Assembly: GCA_030272585.1 (NCBI GenBank)
Contig: BSYQ01000002.1
Location: 682,001-746,000, forward strand
Source: Bryopsis sp. KO-2023
Lineage: Eukaryota > Chlorophyta > Ulvophyceae > Bryopsidales > Bryopsidaceae
Reading direction: 5' to 3'
Length of the DNA stretch: 64,000 nt
A program made the position numbers and the translations under genes. Of this stretch, positions 23,107 through 34,427 are shown piece after piece (position 1 is the first letter of the stretch; every line of letters begins with the position of its first letter). Under the pieces are notes generated by a model. The model ran no database searches and was not told where the DNA came from. It saw only the letters and a program-made list of their open reading frames with translations.

Positions 23107-23468
23107 ATGTCGAAACTTTTCGCGTCCGCGCTTTTGTTCCTGGTGCTGTCGACAGTGGGGGTAGTTTCCAGGCCTGTTGGTTTCGGAACGGCTGCGACCG
23201 CGGCAGATCGGGGTGCATCGATTGAATTCTATGGTGCGTCTTCTCTCTTCCCGTTGTCGTTTCAAGCGAGTGTGTGAGGTCTCTCGTTCTTTCTCACCTG
23301 TGCGTTTCCGGGGGATCGTGGTTTGCAGGTCTTCCTTGGTGCCTTAACGGACACGGATACGATGAATATAAGCAAATCTCGTTGAAGTGCGTTTACGACA
23401 GGGGCTTTTCAACTGAAACCGGCGATATTAACGGCGACTTCCGCATCTGCTGCTCACTCAGGCCTTGA
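23107..23468 (+). CDS. Small secreted cysteine-rich peptide, member 3 (two exons)
   Basis: Exons 23107-23233 and 23329-23468, phase 1 (g|gt), 88 residues. Exon 1: signal peptide MSKLFASALLFLVLSTVGVV, then SRPVGFGTAATAADRGASIE. Exon 2: LPWC, a KC about 15 residues later, and ICCSLRP at the end. It lacks two of the cysteines seen in members 1, 2 and 4, so fewer disulfides are expected. The intron is 95 bp, with acceptor TGGTTTGCAG. A (GT)n run lies directly upstream of the start, and a dispersed element lies about 80 bp after the stop. Extracellular location is inferred; function unknown. Confidence 0.75.
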
Positions 23469-23550
23469 GATATCTGAGTTGCGCTAAAAAGAACAAAAGA
23501 AAGAAACAGGAAGATCCGCTGTGACCTTTCGGGGGAGCGTGGTGGTTTTG

Positions 23551-23600
23551 GGGGGATGCAGCAGGCTGTGGCCTGGCGCGTCTCGTAACATTTTTGGTCG
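23551..23600 (-). repeat. ~50-bp dispersed element
   Basis: GGGATGCAGCAGGCTGTGGC then GTAACATTTTTGGTCGG; 3' flank of peptide member 3. Confidence 0.65.
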
Positions 23601-24439
23601 GGGGGGGGGGGGTCTTTGGAGTGCGTTCTTTCTCCTCCCTGGGCGATCTGTTCAGCGATGGATATGCCCTGGGTGTTTTTTTTTTTTGTGGTCAGGTGGC
23701 GACGAAGAACTGCATTTTTTTGCTGTGTGAAAGAAGCGCTTCTTTTGTTTTATTGGTTGGGAGAGGTGGTGGCAGTGAATATGGCTGCTTGCTTTTTTTT
23801 TGTAGGACTGTTTGGTTTTCTTGATGATTTGGTCTCACACTTTCTCTTACACTTTTTTAGTGTGATGTTGGAAAAGGGAAAGATACATGTACGGGACCAT
23901 GAATACGTAGAGGTCGACCTTGATACCCTGCACAAACTCATCTTGGTGAGAGGCAACTGCATCTCCAGTGTTTTTCACATGTTTGACGAACCTCCCATTG
24001 TTTAATTTAAATTTATGTTCCTGATATTGAGACTCAGGTGATGGGGTCTGTCTTGTCTTGATGTGTTTGTTTCCATGTGTTTCCCGGGCTGCATCTAACT
24101 TGAAAATCACAGGCTTGCTGGATCTGTGCTGCCAGAGAATTGCCAACATGATTAGGGGTGAAGTCAGAGTTGGATTGTTGAATTGATTGTCCCATACGTC
24201 TCTGATTATTGCGCTTGACGCTCTTTTGGCCTGAATGAAAACACGTATATGTCCGACTTGTTGGCATTCCTTTTGATTTGGTGATAACTTCTACTTGCAG
24301 GAAAAACACCAGTGGAGATCAGAACAATGCTCAATATCACGGTAATCTTCTTCTGAGGGCAAATGTTTCAAAGGTTCCTTCAGTTCGTTTTTTATTATTT
24401 GTTTTTTGGTGTTTTAAATTCCTGCATGTTTTCGTACTG
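23601..24439. other. Intergenic
   Basis: Open frames near 23,616-24,005 look incidental and T-rich. Nothing recognised. Confidence 0.35.
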
Positions 24440-26200
24440 ACAAAGAAAACGACTTGAGCCGCACCCATCTGCAGTGTGAAAGACACTGATAGTTTTTACA
24501 TTGATCGTAGGATGATTTCACTCCAGAAGAAGTCTGACGCCAAAGTCTGACGCTTCTGTGTGGGGTGTGTTGACCAAATCAGCGTGTGTTGCTGGTAGTT
24601 AACTGGCCAGCAGTGTTTTCATAACCTCTGGAAAGACGGCTTATTATCATGAAAGTGGTGGCGCAACCAAACTTCTAATCTGGGTTCGAGCCATGTGAAT
24701 TGGACTTTTCAAACTCCTTTCAGAACTCCACATATTTGGCAGAAAGCATCTACAAACACAATAATTTTCATGGGAAGGATGTTCTAAAGGTTTATTTTCT
24801 CAGCACTTCACTCTTGTTGATATAGCAAACAGGCTTTTTAATGTGTAATTACAAAACAGAATTTCCTGTCAACAGTGACTTTTGGGTGATTTTTGTGCAA
24901 GGTTAATTACCAAATCGATTGACTTGTGAGGTCCGACTGTCCGGACATGAAGTGATTGATCATTTTTCTTGAATGTTTTTTCTTTAAATAAAAAACCCCT
25001 CCCATACCCCCCCCCCAAAAAAAAAACTCATACTAGCTCCCCCAGCCGCCAAAAAATCCAAGGCGACCCAAATCCCGGTGGTGGAAGTACTCCGTGTCCA
25101 AGAAGAAACGCGTCCACAAAGTCGACTATTCGAGGGACCTCAGCTCCATGTTGTACAAGACCTGCAAGAGAAAAACCCAAGAGCTCGAAACAAACGGGAT
25201 CCCTGAACCTTCCGCATTCATTGTAAACCCTGGCTTACAAACTACTCAATCACGATGCGCCCTCATCCCGATCTCACCCCAAGCTGCAAACTCTGGCTAT
25301 TTTTCAAAAACACATCAAGGCGCGTGCAATCATAACAGTTAGGTTACCACCGTGCATTGTCTCCAAGAGCTCTTGTAAGGTTTCCATGTCTCCAAAGATG
25401 TGATCCGGAAAGAAGAACACTCCAGTCCCAAGATCTCGGCCCAAAACGCCGCCCATCAGCCCTCCGCGCGAAACCATCATCTCGGGATTGTCAATAAATA
25501 CTAGGGTTGCGGCCCCAAACAATATTGCTATAGCCCGGGGGCTATTTCCCGCCATCCAAAACCTCTTCACAACACAATGCTGTTTTTTTCGAGTAGTTTC
25601 ACATGTTTCAAGACTTTTTCGAACAATGCCCGAAGCCTCCTTATGGCCTCCTGCAAGACAACTGTCGACCAACTCCATCCGCGGTGAAGTCGGTCATCAG
25701 CCAGCTTGAACAAATAGAAAACGTGAAACCAAATGTGCCCTCCACTTTTTGGGATAAAAACACTTCCACAGAACAACACCAGTGCATTTCAAATATACAG
25801 AGCTTTTTCCATGTCGAGCTCACCTCTACCACCTCGTCGGACAGCGGGGCGTACTTCACCATTGCTTTGGACTCATTCGCACTATCGGGGCGGCTTGCGG
25901 CCAACTCTGCTCTGGGCAGTGTGGGAGCGCAGGGCTGCAAATGACCCCTTCTTCTTTGACGCCAGATCCACCACGACCCGACGGCCAAACCTAGAGATCC
26001 CAGGGCACACGCAGAAACCAGTGTCATTTTGCTCACCATCGTTGTAGTGTGGATAGAGAGTCTGCGCAAAAACTGGTGAGATTTCGTGTTGACCTCCGCA
26101 CGATATATACCAGTGGACCTTAATGTCGTTTTTTCTGGTTGGCGGAGAGCACTTGGTGAACTGTTGGTTGACGCATCGAACTAAGCAACACAGAAACGCC
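24440..26200 (-). repeat. Segmental duplication B (partner 38.98-40.09 kb)
   Basis: Collinear with 38,980-40,090, but the partner lacks the segment corresponding to about 25,140-25,715. It includes the two-exon membrane-protein gene and a lysine-rich stretch near 25,040-25,200 (AAKKSKA; KKKRVHKVDY) that loosely recalls a histone tail. Confidence 0.6.
25304..26039 (-). CDS. Two-exon membrane protein of unknown function
   Basis: Exons 25730-26039 and 25304-25650 (minus strand) join in phase 1, giving 218 residues. The N-terminus MVSKMTLVSACALGSLGLAV, then GSWWIWRQRRR, is a membrane anchor with a basic cytoplasmic stop. The C-terminal exon has a second hydrophobic stretch (AIAILFGAATLVFID) and a glycine-rich GGLMGGVLGRD segment. 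No family recognised. The donor TTTG|GTTTCA is weak, while the acceptor TTGTCTTGCAG is good, so exon 1 could also end at its own stop a little downstream. A partial copy at 39.6-39.9 kb preserves exon 1 with few changes. Confidence 0.5.
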
Positions 26201-26260
26201 GCCGTTGTGCACAATACTATTATATTATAATATTACTCAAGGGCAAAGAGTTGTTGAACT

Positions 26261-26307
26261 GGTGTTATAGGCTCTGACCTGGCATGTATTGTAATATTTT
26301 TGGTTGG
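26261..26307 (-). repeat. ~50-bp dispersed element
   Basis: TTATAGGCTCTGACCTGGCA then GTAATATTTTTGGTTGG. Confidence 0.7.
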
Positions 26308-26398
26308 ACACCACCAAATGAGAATGAAGAGAAAACCACTTCAATTGAGGTTACGCTCAAACATTGAACGCAACCACCATGGCATTTCTTTGTGCCTT

Positions 26399-26455
26399 TC
26401 CCCCGATGCTATAGGCTCTGGCCTGCCATGTCTTGTGATCTTTTGGTTGGTTGGT
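26399..26455 (-). repeat. ~50-bp dispersed element
   Basis: CCCCCGATGCTATAGGCTCT, then CTTTTGGTTGGTTGG; 90 bp from the previous copy in the same orientation. The remaining sequence to 27.2 kb shows no gene. Confidence 0.75.
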
Positions 26456-27219
26456 ACCACCATGTCCAGTTCAATAGATGCAACCTTCCACACAGAAGTT
26501 GATGAAAAACGTGTTTCTTTCAAATCGTTTTTTACACAAACAGCCGGAAAATTTCCCTCTTTCTCGTCCAGCGTGGCTATCTAAAAACACTTCAAAAAAC
26601 TATTACTATCATCTACGACTTTGGCACGCTGGACTTTCCTTTCCATCATTTATTTACCACAAAAAATAATTACACAACTTCAAAAAGCAAGTGTGATAGA
26701 AGCTTAACGAAACATCCAATCTAACCATCCCTTGGGTAAATTGGAGGGGGTAATGGGGGTCATGCAACCGCATGTATCAGAATATCAGCAAGAACATAAT
26801 GAAATTTTTTGGTAGTACCTCACCCATCCTTCAACTTTCACTTCAAGGAGACAAAATCACTAACAGAAATTATTTGCAAATATATCTGCAGGTCCGGTAC
26901 CACTCGAGGCTGTGGCGTCCTGGAAGTGGAGAAAAACCCAAATTAATAAAAAAACTGAAAATCGAAGCAAAAATGGCACGTCTTAAGTATTAAACACTTT
27001 CATGACTGGCCGATTCGATTGCACAGAATTAAGAAACACAACAGAAATTTTTTGGTTTGCTGATTTTTCCTTTCACAAGCAAACTGGAGTGTCTGGAACG
27101 AGTTTTCTTCGAATATTCCCAGTTGATTTGGCTCAGAGGTCACGATTCTTGATCACAATCAGTGAAACACCCGAGTTTCCAGCAACACATGACGCATAAT
27201 GCTGAACCGCTGTGACCTG

Positions 27220-29677
27220 TCAAGGTCCCCTTAGAAGTGGTCCCTATAAAAAACATATCCCCAACCCCAGTGTGCGAAACTGTCGCAAGAAACTTCCTTG
27301 ATTTGGTAAACTTACCGCACTGCATGCCATGGTGCAATAATCCTTTAGAGAGGAACTGGATGAACAACGGAAACTGCAGGCATTCAGGCAAATGGTGTTT
27401 ACGGGTGGTGGTGGTGGAGCAGGGGTAGCTGGAGGAGGAGCAGGAGTAGATGGCGGTGGAGCAGGGGTAGCAGGTGGAGGAACAGGGGTAGCTGGTGGGG
27501 GAGCAGGAGTAGATGGTGGCGGAGCTGGGGTAGATGGCGGTGGAGCAGGGGTCGCTGGGGGTGGAGCCGGGGTTGATGGTGGAGGAGCAGGGGTAGATGG
27601 CGGTGGAGCAGGAGTAGCTGGTGGTGGAGCTGGGGTAGATGGCGGTGGAGCAGGAGTAGATGGTGGTGGAGCTGGGGTAGATGGCGGTGGAGCAGGAGTA
27701 GATGGTGGTGGAGCTGGGGTAGATGGCGGTGGAGCAGGGGTAGCAGGTGGGGGAGCAGGAGTAGATGGTGGCGGAGCTGGGGTAGATGGCGGTGGAGCAG
27801 GGGTCGCTGGGGGTGGAGCCGTGGTTGATGGTGGAGGAGCAGGGGTAGATGGCGGTGGAGCAGGAGTAGCTGGTGGTGGAGCTGGGGTAGATGGCGGTGG
27901 AGCAGGGGTAGCAGGTGGAGGAGCAGGGGTAGCTGGTGGGGGAGCAGGGGTAGCTGGAGGAGGAGCTGGGGTAGATGGCGGTGGAGCAGGGGTCGCTGGG
28001 GGTGGAGCCGTGGTTGATGGTGGAGGAGCAGGGGTAGATGGCGGTGGAGCAGGAGTAGCTGGTGGTGGAGCTGGGGTAGATGGCGGTGGAGCAGGAGTAG
28101 ATGGTGGCGGAGCTGGGGTAGATGGCGGTGGAGCAGGGGTCGCTGGGGGTGGAGCCGTGGTTGATGGTGGAGGAGCAGGGGTAGATGGCGGTGGAGCAGG
28201 AGTAGCTGGTGGTGGAGCTGGGGTAGATGGCGGTGGAGCAGGGGTAGCTGGAGGAGGAGCTGGGGTCGCTGGGGGTGGAGCAGGGGTCGCTGGTGGAGGA
28301 GCAGGAGTAGAAGGTGGTGGAGCAGGGGTTGATGGTGGCGGAGCAGGGGTAACTGGTGGGGGAGCAGGGGTCGCTGGGGGTGGAGCCGGGGTTGATGGTG
28401 GAGGAGCAGGGGTAGCAGGGGGTGGAGCAGGAGTAGAACGTGATGGAGCAGGGGTTGATGGTGGCGGAGCAGGGGTAGCTGGTGGGGGAGCAGGGGTAGA
28501 AGGTGGTGGCGTTGGAGTAGATGGCGGTGGTGCTGGAGTAGATGGAGGTGGCGTCGGAGTAGGTGGAGGTGGCTCTGGAGTTGACGGTGGCGGGGCCAGG
28601 GTTGATGGCGGTGGCGCTGGAGTTGATGGAGGTGGGGCAGGAGTAGATGGCGGCGGCGTTGGAGTTGATGGAGGTGGGGCAGGGGTAGATGGCGGTGGGG
28701 TAGGGGTAGATGGCAGTTGCGTTGGAGTAGATGGTGTAGGAGCAGGTGTTGATGGTGGAGGAGCAGCGTTAGCTGGTGGGGGAGCAGGGGTAGAAGGTGG
28801 TGGCGCTGGAGATGATGGAGGTGGGGCAGGGGTAGATGGCGGTGGCATTGGAGTAGATGAAGGTGGCACTGGGGTAGCTGGTGTCGGAGCAGGTGTTGAT
28901 GTTGGAGGAGCAGCGGTAGTTGGTGGGGGAGCAGGGGTCGCTGGTGGAGGAGCAGGAGTGGATGGTGGTGGAGCAAGAGTGGCTGGCGGGGGAGGAGCCG
29001 GAGTACTTGACGGTGGAGGAGCTGGAGTGGCTGGGGGTGGAGGAGCCGAAGTGGATGGTGGTGGTGCTGTAGTCGATGGTGGCGGGGCAGGGGTAGCTGG
29101 TGGTGGCGTCGGAGTGGCAGGTGGTGGTGTCGGAGTGGATGGAGCAGTAGGGGTAGATGACGATGGAGCTGGAGTGGACTGTAGAGGAGTAGGGGTGGCA
29201 GGTGGGGGAGAGTCTCTTGTAATCTCAAGAAGGGTACTGGTTTCGGTACCTTGAAAACATGAAAAGTGAGCAATCGACCCTTAGACCTCTGATTACCTAT
29301 GAGAAAGGCACCAGCCATGTGGTAAAAACTCAATGTTATGATTTTGAGGGTTTTTTGGAAGACATGCTTTTCTTCGATTACAGTTCATTACTTCTGTGAC
29401 GATAGATTTCAGGACAACCAACCTTGAGCTAGTACCACAGTCTCTCCCACTTCATCTCGAAAGAATTCAACATCTTGGGGACAAGAGAACACACACAGTC
29501 AGCAACACAAAATCCAAGTTTGACTGTGTTTCTTCTCACACCTCATGCCCAGAAATCCGGATGAGTTTGTTTCTTTGTAAAATGGTTCATTAACATCCTC
29601 CTGTAAATCGATCTTACCACTAGTGTCGCCATTGTCATCGTCATCGTCATCATCGTCACCACGACCTCCGGAAATGC
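27220..29677 (-). CDS. Multi-exon proline-rich (PPPSTPA/PPPATPA) protein, 5' part not found
   Basis: Minus-strand exons by eye: 29618-29677 (Asp-rich, GISGGRGDDDD), 29423-29473 (VEFFRDEVGETVVLAQ), 27316-29249 (the repeat exon) and perhaps 27220-27243. The first three joins are all phase 1. The repeat exon encodes about 85 seven-residue PPPSTPA/PPPATPA units. It ends in a cysteine-bearing segment (TICLNACSFRC, YCTMAC) before a consensus donor GCG|GTAAGT. Such Pro/Ser/Thr repeats are typical of extracellular hydroxyproline-rich glycoproteins of algae and plants, so a wall or matrix role is inferred. An upstream exon with a signal peptide is expected but not located; an acceptor opens at 29,678. 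The last exon is uncertain. Confidence 0.6.
27400..29200 (-). repeat. 21-bp coding minisatellite
   Basis: About 85 degenerate 21-bp units (GGTGGAGCAGGGGTAGATGGC-like on the plus strand). Because the unit is a multiple of three and lacks stops, several frames on both strands stay open. Units vary mainly between GTAGATGG and GTAGCTGG forms, that is Ser versus Ala in PPP(S/A)TPA. Higher-order blocks of several units are repeated, for example 27,740-27,900 with 27,960-28,080. Confidence 0.85.
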
Positions 29678-29699
29678 CTATCATCAAAAAAAAAAAAAG

Positions 29700-30281
29700 C
29701 TAAACATTAGGAAACATAAGGTCTTGGAAGTCTTGAGCTGCCTTGGCGGCCGCCCGTTCTTGGGCCAGGTGCATACGTTCTTCCATTTCGGCCACGAGGT
29801 GCCCATTCTCGGCTTTGAGGTGCTCGAGCCGTCGGATGAACTCCTCTTCCAGCCGAACGCGGTCCTCCCAGTGATGGTCCTCCAGTTCGGCTCTCTGGTT
29901 CTCGAGGGCCGTGTTCATGGCTTCGGCTTGCTCGTTGGCCACTTGCCATTGTCGAGCTTCGGCTTCCTCGCGGGTATGGTGGAGTTCTCCTCGCACTTCG
30001 TTGAGTGCTTGGTATAGTTCGGCCTGAGTACGTCCCGCCCATTCTTCGGTGTTGGCCGCCAGCTGGGCTACGGTGATAGAGGTCTCGTCTTGGTTCACCT
30101 CCACATGGTGCACGTTCTGGACGTTGTGCTGGATATTGTTTTGCACAAATACGCCTTGCACCGGGGGGGGGTCTTCTTCGGTCCCCAGGCTCATGCTGTC
30201 CCCTGCGCTCATCTCCTCCACTCCGTCGGGATAGGCGATGGCTTCGGCCTCTGGTTCGGCATAGTAGGGGACGAGGTCCAT
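29700..30281 (-). CDS. Coiled-coil protein frame, unknown
   Basis: 193 residues beginning MDLVPYYAEPEAEA. The C-terminal two thirds (from about residue 70) is a long, highly charged heptad-like coiled coil rich in Glu, Ala, Arg and Gln. Base composition is much more GC-rich than the surroundings. No domain recognised. It overlaps the end of another open frame on the same strand. I considered a retroelement structural protein and cannot support or exclude it. Confidence 0.4.
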   Translation of the reverse strand: MDLVPYYAEPEAEAIAYPDGVEEMSAGDSMSLGTEEDPPPVQGVFVQNNIQHNVQNVHHVEVNQDETSITVAQLAANTEEWAGRTQAELYQALNEVRGELHHTREEAEARQWQVANEQAEAMNTALENQRAELEDHHWEDRVRLEEEFIRRLEHLKAENGHLVAEMEERMHLAQERAAAKAAQDFQDLMFPNV

Positions 30282-30697
30282 GGTTGGACTCCGTGAGCAA
30301 GTCGTGGGTCCCGATTGCGAAGGGGTTCTTCGGCCGAGTTTGCCCGCCGGTTGCGTAGGTGCTCCTGGACTTCAGCGTAGAAACGCAGAAACTCCGGGTC
30401 GTTCCTTTCCTCTTCGGTGAAGCAGGAGTCACAGCTTCCGACACTTTCTGTGTCGTCGTTGTCGTTCGGCCCGGTAGGTGGTGGTACGGGACTCGGCCTT
30501 CGAATAGGTGGTCCCTCAAGTCCGGGAGGTACGCCCTCGATAACGCTTGGGCCGCCGTAGCAAAAGGCCAGTTGGTCGATATAAAACCTTCTCCAATGTG
30601 GTGCGACCAGCTCCTCTGGCACCGAGAGATAACGGAAGGCTGGGTGTTCGTGTGTGCCGGCGGAGGACTGGGGCGAGGTAGGGTGGCTGTTCGACAT
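30209..30697 (-). CDS. Open frame in GC-rich block, unknown
   Basis: 162 residues, MSNSHPTSPQSSAGTHEHPA at the start, with a proline-rich and then acidic middle (PNDNDDTESVGSC). It lies directly upstream of the coiled-coil frame and shares its unusual GC-rich composition. No homology recognised. Confidence 0.3.
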   Translation of the reverse strand: MSNSHPTSPQSSAGTHEHPAFRYLSVPEELVAPHWRRFYIDQLAFCYGGPSVIEGVPPGLEGPPIRRPSPVPPPTGPNDNDDTESVGSCDSCFTEEERNDPEFLRFYAEVQEHLRNRRANSAEEPLRNRDPRLAHGVQPWTSSPTMPNQRPKPSPIPTEWRR

Positions 30698-30799
30698 ACG
30701 GGTGGTATGGGTCTTGGTTCCGGCTTCGGCTCCGAAACCAGTTGATACAAACGTTGGAACAATGATAGACTAGTCGAGTGGACTTACGTCTAGAGCACG

Positions 30800-31110
30800 G
30801 AATACACTTCAAACAAGGAACTTTACAATGTGTCCAAGTTACAATAAGGCTGTGGTCCGGGCCGAATAAGTATTCGGCCGGGCCGACAGCCTGTCCAACC
30901 CTTTCATCCAACTCAGCGTCCTAATGGCCCCTTGGCCGTGTCCTAATGGACCCTAAGCTGAATGTGAGGCTCCAGGCCGAACTGAGGGTTGCCACCTCAG
31001 AGGCGGCCTGGCCCTCTCCCTTAATGTGTGGCTATGATGATGGTGAGCTGGTTCGGTCCGACTACTGTCAGGCCGAACCACGTGTTGGGTGAGTGGGCCG
31101 AACCGTGTGT
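30800..31110. other. GC-rich flank with GGCCGAA repeats and a perfect hairpin
   Basis: Multiple GGCCGAA words and a perfect inverted repeat GGCCGAATA-AG-TATTCGGCC at 30,860-30,879. The GC-rich composition ends abruptly near 31,110. Confidence 0.5.
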
Positions 31111-32921
31111 CATACGACGGACGTTCGTATCAGATAAAGAGCTCCTAAAAAAAGAGGCTGAAGCTGGTGATGCACCCTTTTCTTGTCAACCTTTTATCTT
31201 TAAAAAACTTTGAACGTCTTTCCATCTATATATCAGGAAATAACTTCCTTTTGTTTCTGTAAAACGAAGAGGATCCGAAATATCATTTGGCAAAGTTTTA
31301 GAGGAGAGTCTTTCATTCAGTGGTGTTTTTGGACCTGCTTTTTTTCTCTGGTTGATGATGTTTCTCCAGGGTGAGCTGCGAGTGTTGGAACAAGGTAGGG
31401 AAGATGCTTTTCTTCTTCGTTTCAGGTGAATTCCAGAGGCTGAGATTTTCTGGACCTAACCTTCTGAGCAAAACAATGAGTATAGATATAAACCAGGCTG
31501 TATAAGTGGGGGAACACTCCCCCGCCCCCAAGCTCCTTCTCGAGAAAAGTGTCTTTCGCCTCTAACTCAGAACTTCTCCATTTTTCTTCCCCCTTTATTA
31601 TGATCTTCCCTTCTCTCTTGCTTGCCACAGTTGCTATTGCCCTCGCAGGATTGGGCCCAACTTTAATCTGATTCGCACTTTTTGTAGAACTGAATTTTGC
31701 AGCGGGAATGCACCCAGGATGGCTTCACTGGATGGGTATGAAACTGGCGGGGAATTTGCGGTTCTGGTTGGCTCAATAGACCCATGTGGGGTGATTCAAT
31801 GTTGTGATCTGATAGCTGCAAGCAGCCCTGATTTGGATTTAGACCCAGGCTGATTCAGTGTAAGGCCACTGTGAAGAAGCTGCATGCAAGCATTGTGCAA
31901 TGTCCCAGGTTTCTGGATTAAAGACTACATTAAAGACATGGCACAGCACGGTGCTTCCCATAGTGTGATGCACAACAGGAATCACCATTTTTACAGTTTC
32001 TTTTCGCCGCTTCTCACAAATGCGTCAGTCGTCGCTGGAATAGTGGGAACGTACAGAAACGGCCAAGTTTAAACACTGTTGGCTCGAATATGTGGGAGTA
32101 AGGTGTATTGGCGGTCTCTCTGGTCGCCGGCTGCAGAATTAAATTCCCTCGACGAAGCGATTTTCTGACTGAAGTTTCTGTGTGTGTCTGAACTCCTCTG
32201 TTTCCTCTGTGAACGGGTTTTCCATTGTCTGATTGTTGTTGAAGTGCTTCCGATTGTTGAAAGACACTTGAAGCTGTACTCCAGTGAGTTCAATTTGTCT
32301 TTCCTGCTCTGCGGGCCTTTTTTTGAGAGATAGAAGGAAAATTCAGGCAGTGGGCGTTTTGGTGTTGATTTTGCTTTTTGTCTTTCTCAATGGATGTTAG
32401 CTCCTCAGCTTGTAGTGTCTGGTGCTTGTCTGTCAGATTCGACAAGTGCCCTCATTTCAAGAATCCTCTTCATTATCGATAGACTCTCTCAGAGCGCTGT
32501 TGCTTCTTTCTCTTTTTTGCTTGTTTGAACCTCTTTTTTGCGAAAACGATCGTCTCACCGAGGTTTCAGACAGGCCGTCATCCTCATAGAACTGATTAAG
32601 CCCATCCAAACGATTAGCCGAGGCAAACGTACCCGCTCAGAGCTTTGCTGCGAGAGTTTTGTAGATAAGAGAAGCTCATTGGTGAATCACATAGTTTTTG
32701 TCTGAAGGTTGGCGGGACTCTATCAGAACACCCCGCTGGACGTCAACAGAGCCAGGGGTATCAGGATGAAGCCGACCTCTACTTCAATCAATCAATCAAT
32801 CAACTCTACTTCAGCTCGCATCGAAGTATGGGTAGATGTGATTGCAAAAATTTGGACCCCCATCACATTCCTGTGATCGATCGCTTGCTTGTAGGATTTA
32901 CATGAAGCTCATGAAAGAGCA
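31111..32921. other. Intergenic, nothing recognised
   Basis: Includes a (TCAA)n run near 32,786-32,802. A short hydrophobic 23-codon frame at 31,600 (MIFPSLLLATVAIALAG) is noted but unsupported. Confidence 0.35.
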
Positions 32922-33115
32922 TGTTCGTTACATATAGAATTGGTTTCGGCATAGACCGTGGAGAACAGATTCTGACCGGGTCCGTAGAGTGGATGGATCG
33001 TCGCGACTAGAATTGCCAATCGGCGGGGGCTCGAATCCCCCTCTCCACACTCTTTTTCTTTTTGAAAATGAAATTTCACACAACAAAGAGCACCATCCCT
33101 GCAGAAGCAGCCCCC
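32922..33115 (+). repeat. tRNA-like SINE-type repeat, copy 1
   Basis: About 190 bp shared with 34,428-34,620. It contains a 91-nt stretch bounded by GTGGAGA (32,958) and TCTCCAC, fully complementary as an acceptor stem. Inside is a perfect T-arm (GGGGG-CTCGAAT-CCCCC), an A-box-like TAGAGTGG, and a small GCC/GGC variable stem. D and anticodon arms do not fold well by eye, so I call it tRNA-derived rather than a tRNA gene. Confidence 0.5.
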
Positions 33116-34427
33116 GGCCTGCCTCAGCTTCTGCGGTCTTTCTTTCAAACGAAGTCAAAGAGAGATCTTGTTTCGAATTCATGGAGGTTGCTTGACGTTC
33201 TTTCTTTTGGGCTGTTGGATCTCAGTCGTTTGTTCTGGTGTTGATTTGCCGTTGGTTATGGACGGTTTGTGTTGGCCTGGACGATATGGACTCGCGTTGT
33301 TGGGAATCAGGACAGCAGCTTTTGTTTGTGTAAATAGCGCTCTGTGGGCGCTCTGTGAGCCCTTGCGGCCGGCCCATGTGACTGTCTCCATCTCCGAAGC
33401 GCGAATCGTGGGCCCATCATCATCCCAAACTTTACAAGAGGTAGATATTTACAAGAGGTAGATATTTTTTTGGGGGGGGTTGGGAGCGGATCCCAGCCTG
33501 GGATCCCACTGAGTGGGATGGAAGGCAAGGGATTCATCCAAAACTCTTTTTGGTTTTTGGACAGTGCAACATACAGCCGAACCATGAAGTCCATCGAAAA
33601 TTTCAACAAGGGTTGCGTGCAACCAACCACCAGGATTATCGCCTGGACTTTGTCAATCACCAGCACCACCCACTACAAAAAAGCTTTTGCACAAAGAGGC
33701 CGTCACCCCCAACCCAGCCCAACCCAAAATTTTTTGTTTGGTTCTGCAAAGCGAATCGAAGGACCCACATTCCAGAGTCGCCCGGTTGAAATGTATATTG
33801 TAAACCAACATAGTACCGCTTGCAAATGGGGGATGCCTGGAAGTGAATCCCTCTGTCAATTGCACGAATGAATCGATGCGGGACGGGAGATTCTCACTGC
33901 ACTTTGTAGGGGTGGATAAGACGCTCCGTGCACAACTAACCATCTATCCCTGCACCTTCTTCACGCTGTTCTGGTGAGAGCGAGTTGGGGCCGTGGCAGG
34001 ATTCTTTTACAATAGAGTGGTTAAAACGTTTGATCGATATGCGAGCGTCGTTATGTGGAAGCTATAGTTTCGTGTGTGCCTTCCAGGTGCGGCTGACCTG
34101 CCGCCACACCTGCGAACACACCTTTCGAGCCTTCTTTCGTTTTTTTTCGAGCCGTTGTTTTTTTCCCGTCGTCGACCCAAACTGCGAACCTGCCACAACA
34201 AACACCTCGAGAGGCATGCCGAAAAGAAACAGAATCCTGACGTACCGCACCAAGACATACAAGAAGAGCCTAACCGAGCGTGACTCCGCCACCCCGACCG
34301 CCACCACCGCCGTCGACGGGCTTGACGGGACTTTTCGCGTTTTGGTCGTCCACGCCCGCTTCGACTCCGGTGAAGACGGAAGCGAACGTCAAAAAGGGAA
34401 TCGAGGAGAAAAAAGAATCCCCTGGCG
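33116..34427. other. Intergenic, nothing recognised
   Basis: Frames here are short and overlapping on both strands; 33,985-34,572 (+) is partly the second tRNA-like repeat. No domain recognised. Confidence 0.35.

Noticed and set aside
25030-25240. Histone H2B gene
   Set aside because: Only a short K/R-rich start is suggestive; the rest of the histone fold is not recognisable. Kept only as a weak observation.
27392-29254. 620-codon plus-strand frame of GGGAGVD units, and a 644-codon minus-strand frame rich in His and Leu
   Set aside because: Shadows of the 21-bp minisatellite. Only the PPPSTPA frame on the minus strand connects to phase-compatible exons and a consensus donor.
32958-33055. 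Functional tRNA gene (serine-like)
   Set aside because: Acceptor and T-arm are perfect, but D and anticodon arms do not fold by eye and an extra ~19 nt follows the 5' acceptor. Reported as a tRNA-derived repeat instead.
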